64,000 nucleotides of DNA, from positions 62,001-126,000 of the forward strand of contig NZ_MWSJ01000007.1 of assembly GCF_002237755.1 (NCBI RefSeq). The letters are read 5' to 3'. The notes below the pieces were generated by a model, which saw only the letters and a list, made by a program, of their open reading frames with translations, did not search any database and was not told the DNA's origin. The position numbers and the translations under genes are program-made. How positions within the stretch are numbered: position 1 is the stretch's first letter; each line of letters starts with the position of its first letter. Positions 18,652 to 28,091 of this stretch are shown here, piece after piece. This DNA comes from Lysinibacillus sp. KCTC 33748 (lineage in GTDB: Bacteria; Bacillota; Bacilli; Bacillales_A; Planococcaceae).

Positions 18652-19782
18652 CTACAGCAGTATCGTTTTTAAAATCGCAATTGCTTCATCGATTTCTGCT
18701 TTTGACACGGTTAATGGAGGTAATAAACGTATAACATTTGGCCCTGCACCTACTAACAATAAGCCGTTTTCTTCTGCCGCAGTTATATACGAGGCTACCT
18801 CAGTATCACCACAGCAAATGCCAAGAAGTAAGCCTTGGCCCTGTACGGTAAACGTAGAAGGGAGATTCGCTTTTAACTCCTTCACAAAATATGCGGATAG
18901 CTCCTGTACATTTTGTAAAAATGCAGGTTCAAAGACATGATCTAGCACAGTTTCAGCAACACGCATTGCAAGTGGATTTCCACCGAATGTTGTCCCATGT
19001 GTGCCAGGACTAAACGTTTCATATAGCTCTGCTGTGCCAATCATACTACCGACAGGGAAGCCTCCACCTAGCCCTTTTGCCAACGTCACAATATGCGGCT
19101 TTAAAATCGTTTGTTCAAAAGCATATTTTGTTCCTGTTCGTCCAATACCCGTTTGAACCTCATCGATTATTAGTAATATTCCTTTGTCGTCACAAGCTTT
19201 AGCTATTGCTGCTGCGAACTCTGGTGATACACTGTTAACGCCGCCCTCACCTTGAATCATCTCCAACATTATTGCTGCGACAGTATCGTCAATCGTTGCT
19301 TCAAGTGCTGCCACATCATTAAAAGGAAGAATTGTAAATTTTTCAACAAGTGGTCCGAAGCCATTATGTACCTTGCCCTGACCTGTTGCGGACATTGCTC
19401 CAAAAGTTCGTCCATGAAAGGATTTCTCGAAAGTAATAATATGATTTTTCCCTGTATGCTTACGTGCAAGCTTGATGGCTGCCTCATTTGCTTCCGCACC
19501 ACTATTACAGAAAAATGCATATAAAAAATGTGTATCAGCTATTAATTTTTGTGCAACCTTCTCCTGACCAGGAATATCAAATAAATTAGAAGTATGCCAA
19601 AGCGTTCTACTTTGATCATGAATAGCCTCCACAATCGCAGGATGTGCATGACCAAGACTCACTACTGCAATTCCACTTGTAAAATCTAAATATTTCTTCC
19701 CAGCAGCATCTTCAACAACTGTTCCTTGCCCTTTGACAATTTGGGCGCGGCGTTTGCCATAGTTTCCAAATAAAGCACTCAT
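18652..19782 (-). CDS. argD: Acetylornithine aminotransferase
   Basis: PLP-dependent transaminase converting N-acetylglutamate semialdehyde to N-acetylornithine. The 376-aa protein shows FCNSGAEANEAAIKLARKH (91-109), the cofactor Asp in IIDEVQTGIGRTG (205-217) and the Schiff-base Lys236 in LAKGLGGGFPVG. Length is typical of ArgD (about 380-400, slightly short). It is the last gene of argC-argJ-argB-argD; a 131-bp gap after argB without an evident terminator suggests cotranscription. Ends at a shared bidirectional terminator. Confidence 0.95.
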   Translation of the reverse strand: MSALFGNYGKRRAQIVKGQGTVVEDAAGKKYLDFTSGIAVVSLGHAHPAIVEAIHDQSRTLWHTSNLFDIPGQEKVAQKLIADTHFLYAFFCNSGAEANEAAIKLARKHTGKNHIITFEKSFHGRTFGAMSATGQGKVHNGFGPLVEKFTILPFNDVAALEATIDDTVAAIMLEMIQGEGGVNSVSPEFAAAIAKACDDKGILLIIDEVQTGIGRTGTKYAFEQTILKPHIVTLAKGLGGGFPVGSMIGTAELYETFSPGTHGTTFGGNPLAMRVAETVLDHVFEPAFLQNVQELSAYFVKELKANLPSTFTVQGQGLLLGICCGDTEVASYITAAEENGLLLVGAGPNVIRLLPPLTVSKAEIDEAIAILKTILL

Positions 19783-19913
19783 CTAATCACCCCTACTTAA
19801 ATTCATAGCTAAAAAAATCTTCAATCTTACTCAACTATATTGCTACCTATATGCCATTAGAACAGTCATTCCAACTATAACGAAGAGTAACTTTCAAAGG
19901 TGAAGACAAGCAT

Positions 19914-20687
19914 TTAATTCAAATGAGATAAAATTGTCGTACCTACTAAGGATTCCCCAACAATTTGCACGGATGGAATACCTGCATTTAAGCATTCGAG
20001 AGCTCCTTGAACCTTAGGTATCATCCCACCGTAAATATGCCCCTCATTAATCCACTGATTGATGAAAGAAGGTGTTACTTTCGATTGATATTCATCGTTT
20101 ATTCGAATACCATTTACATCTGTTACAAGTAATAAGCTATCTGCCTCTAAAGCTAGTGCTATTTCACTTGCTACCGTATCTCCATTTATATTCAATGCCT
20201 GACCATGTACATCCGCTCCAACGCAAGCAATAACTGGTACTACCCCTGCATTTATTAATGCTTCTAGTAACGATGTATTAACGGTCTTTACTTCACCAAC
20301 ATAACCGAATATATCTTTGTCTAGGTAATCGGCTACAATCAACTGATCATCAAATCCGTTTAAACCAATTGCAGCTATGCCAGCCGTTGTTAATTCATGA
20401 ACAAGCGCTGGATTGACCTTTCCTAATAACGTTGACTGTACGATATCAATTACAGCTTCGCTCGTTACACGAATACCGTTTATAGCATGTGATTTTATTC
20501 CACGCTCCGCAAGTTCACGGTTGATAGCTGGGCCACCACCATGGGTAATAATAAGCTCTGCACCGCTCTCTTGAAGTTTTTTAAAATTCTCAAAAAATGA
20601 TTCATGTAAGCCTTCTAGCGTACTACCCCCAAGCTTAATGACCATTCGTTTACGAGCGATACGAGGCATTGATTTGAACGTAGTCAT
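19914..20687 (-). CDS. argB: Acetylglutamate kinase
   Basis: Phosphorylates N-acetyl-L-glutamate, the second committed step of arginine synthesis. The 257-aa amino-acid-kinase fold shows VIKLGGSTLEG (16-26), ITHGGGPAINRELAERGI (47-64, substrate loop) and LLLVTDVNGI (about 184-193). The start overlaps the end of argJ by 38 bp in another frame. The first ATG is used, with a weak site inside argJ; a Met at residue 7 or 15 (MVIKLGG) is also possible and would match the shorter N-terminus of many ArgB proteins. No N-terminal arginine-sensing helix of the inhibited hexameric type is seen, as expected where ArgJ recycles acetyl groups. Confidence 0.93.
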   Translation of the reverse strand: MTTFKSMPRIARKRMVIKLGGSTLEGLHESFFENFKKLQESGAELIITHGGGPAINRELAERGIKSHAINGIRVTSEAVIDIVQSTLLGKVNPALVHELTTAGIAAIGLNGFDDQLIVADYLDKDIFGYVGEVKTVNTSLLEALINAGVVPVIACVGADVHGQALNINGDTVASEIALALEADSLLLVTDVNGIRINDEYQSKVTPSFINQWINEGHIYGGMIPKVQGALECLNAGIPSVQIVGESLVGTTILSHLN

Positions 20688-21882
20688 AAGTTAGATCACA
20701 TCCCCAAGCATGCCCCTTGCCTTCTCCAATACCAAGTGACACATAAATTTTCACTTCATGCATTTTTAAAATTTGAATTAACTCATCCTCCGAGAATGGA
20801 ACTGGCTCACCGTTTTCAACCATAGTTACACCGCCAATTTTGATCGTAATTTTTTCCGGATCAACCGTTGCGCCACTATAGCCTACAGCTGCAATAATAC
20901 GTCCCCAGTTTGCATCACAGCCAAATACTGCTGTTTTCACAAGCGGTGAACCGACTACTGTTTTAGCAATTTTACGTCCTTCTTCATCCGAAATTGCCCC
21001 TTCGACTTCTACCTCAATCAGCTTCGTTGCACCTTCACCATCTTTGGCAATCATTTTCGCTAAGTCTTGAGATACTGTTTTCAATGTAAAGTAGAAGTTT
21101 TGCCAATCCGGATGATTAGGAGTTAGAGCTTCATTGCCCGCTAAGCCGTTTGCCATCACAACTACTGTGTCATTTGTAGATGTATCTCCATCCACTGTAA
21201 TTGCATTAAAAGTCAAATTTGTTATATCAGATAAAGTAGCCTGTAGAACATCTGATTCAATATTTGCATCAGTCGTAATAAAACCTAGCATTGTCGCCAT
21301 ATTTGGTTCAATCATCCCCGAACCTTTTGCAACACCAGCGATAATAACCTCCTTGCCATCAACGATAGTGCTGTAACTTGTGTTTTTCATAACGGTATCT
21401 GTTGTTAATATCGCTTGGGCAAAATCAATCGCACTTTCTAAATTATCCTTTGGCTCTAACTGATTAATCCCATTTGCTACTGGCTCCATATTCATAATTT
21501 CACCGATGACACCTGTTGAGCAAACTCCTACTAAATTTGCCTCGATACCAAGCTTTTCCGCTACTAGGGATTGCATTGTTTGTGCATCCTTCGCCCCTTG
21601 CTTCCCTGTACACGCATTAGCATTTCCGGAGTTGACAATCATCGCCTGCATTTTTTTCGTTGTGTACACTACTTCTTTCGTTATTTTTAATGGTGCTGCC
21701 TGCACAGCATTCGTTGTAAAGACACCTGCTACACTCGCCGGTACTTCACTGACTAATACAGCTAAATCCTTTTTCTTATGCTTTAAACCACAGTGTAAAC
21801 CCGCAGCTTTAAAGCCCTTTGGTGAAACAATATTTTTAATTGATAATTTTTTCATCATACTTGCGGATGCTATTAATGTCAT
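20650..21882 (-). CDS. argJ: Bifunctional glutamate N-acetyltransferase / amino-acid acetyltransferase
   Basis: Transfers acetyl from N-acetylornithine to glutamate and, in bifunctional forms, from acetyl-CoA. The 410-aa precursor carries the self-cleavage site PNMATMLGF with nucleophile T197 (cleaved after A196 into alpha and beta chains), KGSGMIEPN before it, NAITVDGDTSTNDT (about 235-248) and CDLTYDYVQINASYRS at the C-terminus. The first ATG at 21882 is preceded by AAGGAGGAAAG. Whether it also uses acetyl-CoA cannot be read directly, but no argA is visible here. Confidence 0.96.
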   Translation of the reverse strand: MTLIASASMMKKLSIKNIVSPKGFKAAGLHCGLKHKKKDLAVLVSEVPASVAGVFTTNAVQAAPLKITKEVVYTTKKMQAMIVNSGNANACTGKQGAKDAQTMQSLVAEKLGIEANLVGVCSTGVIGEIMNMEPVANGINQLEPKDNLESAIDFAQAILTTDTVMKNTSYSTIVDGKEVIIAGVAKGSGMIEPNMATMLGFITTDANIESDVLQATLSDITNLTFNAITVDGDTSTNDTVVVMANGLAGNEALTPNHPDWQNFYFTLKTVSQDLAKMIAKDGEGATKLIEVEVEGAISDEEGRKIAKTVVGSPLVKTAVFGCDANWGRIIAAVGYSGATVDPEKITIKIGGVTMVENGEPVPFSEDELIQILKMHEVKIYVSLGIGEGKGHAWGCDLTYDYVQINASYRS

Positions 21883-21933
21883 AAAATCTTTCCTCCTTAG
21901 TTAATCAATTATCCTCGACATAAGAGATAAGAA

Positions 21934-21990
21934 ACATTTGAAGCTGACGCTATACTTTCGCTACTTAAAACATTTTTCTGAAAGAAGTTA
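21934..21990 (-). repeat. Reversed GCGAAAGC-type module abutting the argC stop
   Basis: Read on the minus strand it contains AAATGTTTTAAGTAGCGAAAG and TAGCGTCAGC, the module seen at 46682 and 54092. Its outer edge CTGAAAGAAGTTAA is shared with 29669-29683 and 39850-39863. The TTA of this edge (21988-21990) is the argC stop codon. Confidence 0.6.
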
Positions 21991-23031
21991 AATAAAGAAT
22001 GGAACGACATCTAGTCCTGTAATTTGTGGTAAATCAAATTGAACGTTCATATTTTGAATGGCTTGCCCAGCAGCCCCTTTGACTAAATTATCGATGACGC
22101 CAACGATTGTGGCACGATTCGTACGGCTATCTACTTTCACGGAAATATCGCAATAGTTCGAACCTTTAACGCGATTTGTTCCCAGACTATTAGCATCTGT
22201 AACAATCCGTACAAACGGATGCTTTTCATAAGCACTCTGTAAACAAGCTACTAGCTGCTCTTCTGTAACACCAGGCATAACAGGGGCATATGAGGTAGAT
22301 AAAATCCCTCTAGTCATTGGCACTAAATGCGTATTAAAAGTAATAGTTGTATCGGCCCCTGTAAACATTGAAATGGCCTGCTCAATTTCTGGTATATGCT
22401 GATGTGTATTCGTTTTATAGATTGATAAACTTTCATTCACCTCGCTAAAATGCGTTGTTTGCGATGGTTTATTTCCGGCTCCTGAAATCCCACTCTTTGC
22501 ATCAATTACTAAAAAGCTCGAATCAATCAATCTTTCTTTTAGCAACGGTAACAACGAAAGTAATACCGCTGTTGGGTAACACCCTGGATTTGCGACAAGA
22601 GAAGCATGTTGAATATTTTCTGCATTCCATTCGGTTAAGCCATATACACTTTGTTGAATGATTTCCAATGGTGCCGCTTTTTTACCGTACCACGCTTCAT
22701 AGCTCGCTGGATCTTGTAAACGAAAGTCACCAGACAAGTCTATTAATTTAGGACCTTTCCCTACCAGCGGAGGTAATAGCTCACTTGTCACCCCTGAAGG
22801 CGTACTTGTAAAAACAACATCAAATTTCTCTAAAGCCCCATAATCTATTTTTTGTAAAGGTGTATCGGCTATATGAACGAGATGACCAAACTTAGAAGAA
22901 AAAATAACACCTTCTTCTGAGGATGTGAATAAATCGATCCGCTCCACCGCTTTATGATTATGTAAAAATCGAATAAGCTCTAATCCACCATATCCGGTTG
23001 CACCAACAATTCCTACTTTCAATGCACTCAC
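21988..23031 (-). CDS. argC: N-acetyl-gamma-glutamyl-phosphate reductase
   Basis: NADPH-dependent reduction of N-acetylglutamyl phosphate to the semialdehyde. The 347-aa protein opens with the Rossmann loop VGIVGATGYGGLELIR (6-21) and has the catalytic Cys151 in VANPGCYPTAVLLSL. HTHQHIPEIEQ (about 209-219) supplies the base histidine region. First gene of the arg operon, led by a promoter covered by ArgR boxes. The stop codon is provided by the edge of a repeat element. Start ATG at 23031 follows TTCAGAGGTGAG. Confidence 0.96.
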   Translation of the reverse strand: MSALKVGIVGATGYGGLELIRFLHNHKAVERIDLFTSSEEGVIFSSKFGHLVHIADTPLQKIDYGALEKFDVVFTSTPSGVTSELLPPLVGKGPKLIDLSGDFRLQDPASYEAWYGKKAAPLEIIQQSVYGLTEWNAENIQHASLVANPGCYPTAVLLSLLPLLKERLIDSSFLVIDAKSGISGAGNKPSQTTHFSEVNESLSIYKTNTHQHIPEIEQAISMFTGADTTITFNTHLVPMTRGILSTSYAPVMPGVTEEQLVACLQSAYEKHPFVRIVTDANSLGTNRVKGSNYCDISVKVDSRTNRATIVGVIDNLVKGAAGQAIQNMNVQFDLPQITGLDVVPFFI

Positions 23032-23051
23032 CTCTGAATTAAGTTAAAATT

Positions 23052-23097
23052 AGTATACGTCTGCATAATTATTAAGTCAATTGAATTTTTATTTATA
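23052..23097 (-). promoter_or_regulatory. argC promoter with overlapping ARG boxes
   Basis: Minus-strand TTGACT (23075-23080), 17 bp, TATACT (23052-23057). The box TATAAATAAAAATTCAAT (complement of 23080-23097) matches 15 of 18 positions of the remembered consensus CATGAATAAAAATTCAAG. A weaker 12-of-18 site reads on the plus strand at 23064-23081, inside the promoter. ArgR with arginine should repress the operon. Confidence 0.65.
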
Positions 23098-23141
23098 TTT
23101 AAACTTTTCTAAATATTTACCAATTATCATCATAACGTGTG

Positions 23142-23295
23142 GTTGATTTCCGTTCCGACTGGGCGCTTTCCTGGGGGCGTCCGATGAGCCGCTTCACTCG
23201 CTTGCTCGCTCCAGGGTCTCATCTGTAACGCTGATCCCCAAGGAGTCGCCCAGTCTCCACTTCAATCAACATGGCATACGTTTTAAAATAACTAC
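23142..23295 (+). repeat. Interspersed inverted-end repeat, well-preserved copy
   Basis: Left end GTTGATTTCCGTTCCGACTG then GGCGCTTTCCTGGGGGCGTC, middle CGATGAGCCGCTTCACTCGC, right half GATCCCCAAGGAGTCGCCCA and end CCACTTCAATCAAC (23270). The flank ATGGCATACGTTTTAAAATA recurs in other copies. It lies between argC and acsA (465-bp gap). Confidence 0.85.
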
Positions 23296-23432
23296 TTTTA
23301 TATCGAGTAAGGCATTTTTCTACTTAAAAGGAGATGTTTTATTATGCAAATAATTTTTGTATACTCTTTTCTGCTTTTTTAGTAACTAACGGTAAAATTG
23401 AAGTAAATATCCCGTTGAATGAAGTTATACTT

Positions 23433-23483
23433 TCTCAAAAAAGAAAGCAGGAATTTTTCGTCGACCGAATAAATTCCTGCTTC
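23433..23483 (-). terminator. Terminator of acsA
   Basis: Minus-strand GAAGCAGGAATTTATTCGG pairs with CCGACG-like/AAATTCCTGCTTTC with a small bulge and is followed by CTTTTTTG. Confidence 0.75.
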
Positions 23484-23496
23484 TTATATTACAAAA

Positions 23497-25224
23497 TTAA
23501 TCTTCCATCGTAGATAAATCACCTGTTGGTAAATTTAACTCCCACGCCTTTAACACTCGACGCATGATCTTACCACTACGCGTTTTTGGTAGCTTATCCT
23601 TAAATTCGATTTCACGGGGTGCTGCGTGTGCAGATAAGCCCCTCTTAACAAAATTGCGAATATCCTCAGTCAATGCATCTGAAGGTTCTACACCCTCACG
23701 TAAGGATACAAACGCTTTAATAATTTCACCTCGTACAGGATCTGGTTTGCCAATCACCCCTGCCTCGACGATATCAGGATGCTCTAGTAGCTTACTTTCT
23801 ACCTCGAAAGGACCTACCCGCTCGCCAGCTGTCATAATAACATCATCTACACGTCCTTGGAACCAGAAGTAACCATCATCATCCATATAGGCAGAGTCCC
23901 CAGTCACGTACCATTCACCTTTTAAGAAATAGGATTCATAACGCTCTGGATTTCCCCAGATTTGACGCATCATCGCTGGCCAACCGCGTCGGATTGCTAG
24001 ATTTCCCATTGTAAAAGGCGGTACTTCATTACCAGCGTCATCAACAATCGTCGCATGAATACCTGGTAATGGTTTACCCATTGAACCTGGCTTAATATCC
24101 ATAGAAGGATAGTTACAAATCATATGCGCACCCGTTTCTGTCATCCACCATGTATCATGAATACGGTGACCTAGCTCATCAGTCCCCCAACGAATGACCT
24201 CTGGATTTAACGGCTCACCAACAGATAAAATGTGACGTACCGAAGATAGATCATAGTTCTCAAGTATACCACTACCAGCACCCATTAACATTCTGAAAGC
24301 AGTTGGTGCACTATACCAAACTGTTACACTATAATCCTCAATAGCTTGGTACCAAGCTTGTGGTGAAAATCTCCCACCAACAATTAGCATTGTGACACCA
24401 TTTAACCATGGACCAAAAATGCCATATGCTGTGCCTGTCACCCATCCTGGATCAGCGGTACACCAATAAATATCGTCTTCACGCAAATCTAATACCCATT
24501 GTGTTGATTGATATTGTTGAAGCATTGCATTATGAACATGCAATACTCCCTTTGGTGCTCCTGTTGATCCAGACGTATAATGAAGAATCATACCATCCTC
24601 TCTGTCTACCCATTCAATGTCAAATAGAGAAGATGCTTCTTTCAAGCGTCTATTAAAATCTAAAATTTGTGTTGTTTCCTCTATATCAGACCCTACTAAA
24701 AAGACTTGCTGCAAATGTGGTAGTTTTTCTAAAGGTACACGTTCAAGTAACTCTGGTGTTGTCACTAATACTTTAGCTTCACTATCTGCAAGTCTGTCAT
24801 AAACAGCGCCTTCCATAAATGCCTCGAATAATGGACCTACGATAACGCCCATTTTCAAAGCGCCTAATAAAGAAAAATAAAGCTCCGGTGAACGGGGCAT
24901 AAAAATAAATAATCGATCACCTTTTTCTAAATTTGTTGCTGCCTTAAAAATATTTGCAGCTTTATTTGTCAGCTTCTTCATTTCATTGAAAGAATAAGCC
25001 TCTTTACGTTTTCCATCATTAAAATAAAGTGCAACTTTGTTTTTTCGATGCGTTTCCGTATGACGGTCAATTGCCTCGTATGCCATATTCACAAGCCCTG
25101 TTTCATACCAACTAAATCCCTTTTCTGTCTCTGCCCATTCATGTGTTGCCGCAGCTTTTTCATAATCAAGCAAATTGTATTGCCCCGGTAAAGCATTCAA
25201 CTTCTCCAACATTTTCATCCCCAT
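23497..25224 (-). CDS. acsA: Acetyl-CoA synthetase (AMP-forming)
   Basis: Activates acetate to acetyl-CoA through acetyl-AMP. The 575-aa ANL-family enzyme has the P-loop YTSGSTGAPKG (about 215-225), DTWWMTETGA (about 352), TGDSAYMDDDGYFWFQGRVDD (about 432) and the catalytic lysine K552 in PKTRSGKIMRR. That lysine is the known target of AcuA acetylation and AcuC/SrtN deacetylation in B. subtilis. Length matches AcsA (about 572). The gene is divergent from acuABC, the same arrangement as in B. subtilis. The first ATG is taken (GAGAGGGG site); Met at residue 3 or 5 is possible. Confidence 0.96.
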   Translation of the reverse strand: MGMKMLEKLNALPGQYNLLDYEKAAATHEWAETEKGFSWYETGLVNMAYEAIDRHTETHRKNKVALYFNDGKRKEAYSFNEMKKLTNKAANIFKAATNLEKGDRLFIFMPRSPELYFSLLGALKMGVIVGPLFEAFMEGAVYDRLADSEAKVLVTTPELLERVPLEKLPHLQQVFLVGSDIEETTQILDFNRRLKEASSLFDIEWVDREDGMILHYTSGSTGAPKGVLHVHNAMLQQYQSTQWVLDLREDDIYWCTADPGWVTGTAYGIFGPWLNGVTMLIVGGRFSPQAWYQAIEDYSVTVWYSAPTAFRMLMGAGSGILENYDLSSVRHILSVGEPLNPEVIRWGTDELGHRIHDTWWMTETGAHMICNYPSMDIKPGSMGKPLPGIHATIVDDAGNEVPPFTMGNLAIRRGWPAMMRQIWGNPERYESYFLKGEWYVTGDSAYMDDDGYFWFQGRVDDVIMTAGERVGPFEVESKLLEHPDIVEAGVIGKPDPVRGEIIKAFVSLREGVEPSDALTEDIRNFVKRGLSAHAAPREIEFKDKLPKTRSGKIMRRVLKAWELNLPTGDLSTMED

Positions 25225-25568
25225 GAAACTACCCCTCTCTTTGCTATCGCCTTAGTATATTAGTAAGCAAATTTCAAATCGTAATTTCATTATTTTCCCC
25301 CTTCAAAATCCGCCACCATCTCCAAAGACAAATACGTTATGTAGCAATTGTTATACAACAGTTTAGGTAGTATAAAATTAGTGGATGCTTATTCACACTA
25401 CATTCATCTGTTTAATAACAGTTGCAATATACATATATTTTACACGAATTTATCAAGATTGTCTTAATATTTTTATTTTTCTAAAAACTCGGGTATATTT
25501 TGCAATAAATAGCGTTTTTCCGCAGGAAATCAGCTATAATGGAATTATTAAACTCAGGTGGTGTAATC
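25225..25568. other. Divergent acsA-acuA regulatory region
   Basis: 344 bp between divergent genes. A TATAAT (25535-25540) sits 28 bp before the acuA ATG without a clear -35. No convincing catabolite-response element was found, although B. subtilis has one here and ccpA is 2.6 kb away. No repeat element is present. Confidence 0.4.
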
Positions 25569-26201
25569 ATGGAACATAAAAGAACTTTTTTTTCTGTCAC
25601 AAAGGAAACAAAGCATGGTACTGTGTATGTGGAAGGACCTGTTCCTCCAGAAAAATTAGCTACATATTCATTCCACGAAGGCTTGGTTGCTTTTAGACCT
25701 CCAAAGCAACAACAGCAAGCCATTATAGAAATTGCAGGGCTTCCTGAAGGACGAATTATTATTATTCGAAATGAAAACATTATTGTAGGCTACGTCACTT
25801 ATTTATATCCCGATCCACTTGAACGATGGGCGGAAGATCGAATTGATAACATGATTGAGCTAGGTGCTATTGAAGTCATTCCAGAATATCGTGGTACAGG
25901 TGCTGGTAAGGCACTACTAGCCGTGTCTTTTATGGGAGATGAAATGGAAGATTATCTTGTTATCACTACCGAATATTATTGGCATTGGGACTTAAAAGGG
26001 ACTGGTTTAAATGTTTGGGATTATCGCAAAATGATGGAGAAAATGATGGGCTCTGCCAACTTCGAATATTTTGCTACAGATGACCCTGAAATTACATCAC
26101 ATCCTGCTAACTGCTTGATGGCACGTGAAGGAAAACGCGTACCCCCTGAGACAATGGAAAGATTTGATAGACTTCGTTTTAGAAATCGCTTCATGTATTA
26201 A
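25569..26201 (+). CDS. acuA: Protein acetyltransferase AcuA (GNAT)
   Basis: Acetylates AcsA on its catalytic lysine and switches it off. The 210-aa GNAT protein has IEVIPEYRGTGAGKALLAVS (about 109-128), the acetyl-CoA-binding R/Q-x-x-G-x-G/A loop, and the family-specific YWHWDLKGTGLNVWDYRKMM (about 138-157). A start at 25539 is in frame, but 25569 is preceded by CAGGTGGTG and gives the 210 aa of B. subtilis AcuA. First gene of acuABC, divergent from its target acsA. Confidence 0.95.
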   Translation: MEHKRTFFSVTKETKHGTVYVEGPVPPEKLATYSFHEGLVAFRPPKQQQQAIIEIAGLPEGRIIIIRNENIIVGYVTYLYPDPLERWAEDRIDNMIELGAIEVIPEYRGTGAGKALLAVSFMGDEMEDYLVITTEYYWHWDLKGTGLNVWDYRKMMEKMMGSANFEYFATDDPEITSHPANCLMAREGKRVPPETMERFDRLRFRNRFMY

Positions 26202-26224
26202 AACCAACACAAGGGGATGAGTAT

Positions 26225-26875
26225 ATGATCGTTGAAGAAATTATGAATGATGAGCCTCACACACTGGCTCCGACAAATACAGTCGTTGAAGCACTGAAAT
26301 TAATGCGTGAGAAAAAAGTACGTCATTTGCCAGTTGTAGATGAGGAACATCACGTTCTTGGGGTTATCACAGAAAGAGATATAAAAGAGGCTTTACCTTC
26401 CTCATTACGGGATGAGCCTAACTCTCCAGTTTTTAATGCAAAAGTGGAAGAAATTATGATTAAAAATCCACTTGTCGGTCATCCGCTTGATTTCGTAGAA
26501 GAAGTAGCTCTTACTTTTTATGAATCCAAAATAGGATGCTTACCCATTGTCTCTGGGGGGAAATTAGTTGGGATTGTAACTACTACAGATTTACTCTATA
26601 CATATATAGAGTTAACAGGCGCCACTGAACCCGGCTCAAAAATTGAAATTCGTGTAGCCGATACGCCAGGAATATTATTTGAAGTCACAAAAATTTTTAG
26701 CGAACATCATGCAAATGTCCAAAGCGTCTTAGTTTATCCTGACTCTGAAAATACGCAAAATAAAATATTAAGTGTCCGAGTAAAAACCCTGAATCCACTA
26801 GCTATGATTGAAGAACTTCGTAAAGAAGGCTTCGATGTATTATGGCCAAATTTACCAGGTGTTTCATTACAATGA
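26225..26875 (+). CDS. acuB: AcuB, CBS-ACT domain protein
   Basis: Regulatory protein of the acetoin-utilisation cluster. Two CBS domains (about 1-60 with VEEIMNDEPHTLAPTNTVVE, and 76-135 with VEEIMIKNPLVGHP) bind adenine nucleotides. A C-terminal ACT domain follows (about 140-210, IEIRVADTPGILFEVTKIFS). 216 aa, as in B. subtilis. AAGGGGATGAGTAT gives its ribosome site. Its TGA overlaps the acuC ATG. Its precise biochemical role is not established. Confidence 0.93.
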   Translation: MIVEEIMNDEPHTLAPTNTVVEALKLMREKKVRHLPVVDEEHHVLGVITERDIKEALPSSLRDEPNSPVFNAKVEEIMIKNPLVGHPLDFVEEVALTFYESKIGCLPIVSGGKLVGIVTTTDLLYTYIELTGATEPGSKIEIRVADTPGILFEVTKIFSEHHANVQSVLVYPDSENTQNKILSVRVKTLNPLAMIEELRKEGFDVLWPNLPGVSLQ

Positions 26876-28032
26876 AAAAAGCAGTATTTGTTTACTCACC
26901 AGAGCAACTCGGATATAAATTTTCAGATACTCATCCTTTTAATCATAAACGCTTGACACTTACAATGGATTTGCTAAAGAATATTGATGCTCTTAATGAT
27001 TTGGATATCGTTCCAGCTCGTGTCGCTACAGAGGAAGAGCTATTACTTGCGCATGATCAAAAATATATTGATATCGTTAAAAGAGCAGGACATGGCGAGC
27101 TTTCAGAAGCACAATGTGAAAGCTATGGCATCGGTACTGAAGATACACCCATTTTTGAAAATATGCACGAAGCAAGTGCACAGCTTGTCGGTGGAACGTT
27201 AACAGCTGTCGATTATGTTATGGAAGGAAAGGCCGAGCACGCCCTCAATCTAGGTGGAGGGCTACATCATGGCTTCCGTGGCCGTGCATCAGGTTTTTGT
27301 ATTTATAACGATAGTTCTGTAGCCATTCGCTATTTGCAGGAAAAATACAAGGCTCGTGTACTTTATGTAGATACCGATGCCCATCATGGGGATGGAGTGC
27401 AATGGAGTTTTTATGAAGATCCAGATGTTTGTACACTATCTATTCATGAAACAGGTCGTTATCTTTTCCCCGGAACTGGTAATATTACGGAACGTGGAAA
27501 TGGACAGGGTTATGGCACTTCTTTTAATTTTCCAATTGATGCTTTTACGGAAGATGAGAGTTTCCTAGAAATATATGAAAAAGCTATGCGAGAAGTCTTT
27601 GAATTTTTCAAGCCGGATGTTGTGCTAACACAAAACGGCGCAGATGCACATTTTTTTGATCCATTAACACATTTATATGGAACAATGAAAATTTATCGAG
27701 AAATTCCAAAGCTTGCACATAAATTAGCACATGAATATTGTGGGGGGAAATGGATTGCTGTTGGCGGTGGAGGCTACGATATTTGGCGTGTTGTGCCTCG
27801 CGCATGGTCTATGCTTTGGCTTGAAATGACAGATCAGCAATTTCCAACAGGACCCCTCCCTCAAGCATGGTTAGATCGTTGGCAGCCTGAGTCACCAGTG
27901 CCTTTGATTCCAACTTGGGAGGATCCAAACCCACTATATGAGCCAATCCCTAGAAAGACTGAAATTGAAGAAAAAAACACGCAAATGCTAACCAAGGCGC
28001 TACATATTATTCGCAATGAGAACCGCGCTTAA
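26872..28032 (+). CDS. acuC: AcuC, class I/II-type zinc deacetylase
   Basis: Deacetylates and reactivates AcsA, opposing AcuA. The 386-aa arginase/deacetylase fold shows NLGGGLHHGFRGRASGFC (about 124-141; His-His charge relay), VDTDAHHGDGVQWSFYED (about 164-181; Asp and His zinc ligands), QNGADAHFFDPL (about 253-264; zinc Asp) and GGGGYD (about 299-304; Tyr transition-state stabiliser). All catalytic residues are present. Start ATG overlaps the acuB stop (ATGA), giving translational coupling. Ends with its own terminator. Confidence 0.95.
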   Translation: MKKAVFVYSPEQLGYKFSDTHPFNHKRLTLTMDLLKNIDALNDLDIVPARVATEEELLLAHDQKYIDIVKRAGHGELSEAQCESYGIGTEDTPIFENMHEASAQLVGGTLTAVDYVMEGKAEHALNLGGGLHHGFRGRASGFCIYNDSSVAIRYLQEKYKARVLYVDTDAHHGDGVQWSFYEDPDVCTLSIHETGRYLFPGTGNITERGNGQGYGTSFNFPIDAFTEDESFLEIYEKAMREVFEFFKPDVVLTQNGADAHFFDPLTHLYGTMKIYREIPKLAHKLAHEYCGGKWIAVGGGGYDIWRVVPRAWSMLWLEMTDQQFPTGPLPQAWLDRWQPESPVPLIPTWEDPNPLYEPIPRKTEIEEKNTQMLTKALHIIRNENRA

Positions 28033-28040
28033 CAATATGC

Positions 28041-28066
28041 CTCACGACAATCGTGGGGCTTTTCGT
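28041..28066 (+). terminator. Terminator of acuABC
   Basis: CCTCACGA and TCGTGGGG pair around CAA, followed by CTTTT. Confidence 0.75.
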
Positions 28067-28091
28067 TTGCTCTTAGTCATCTATACGACTA

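Noticed and set aside
25505-25525. Possible cre site AATAGCGTTTTTC upstream of acuA
   Set aside because: Matches the central CG and few other positions of the consensus; too weak to report.
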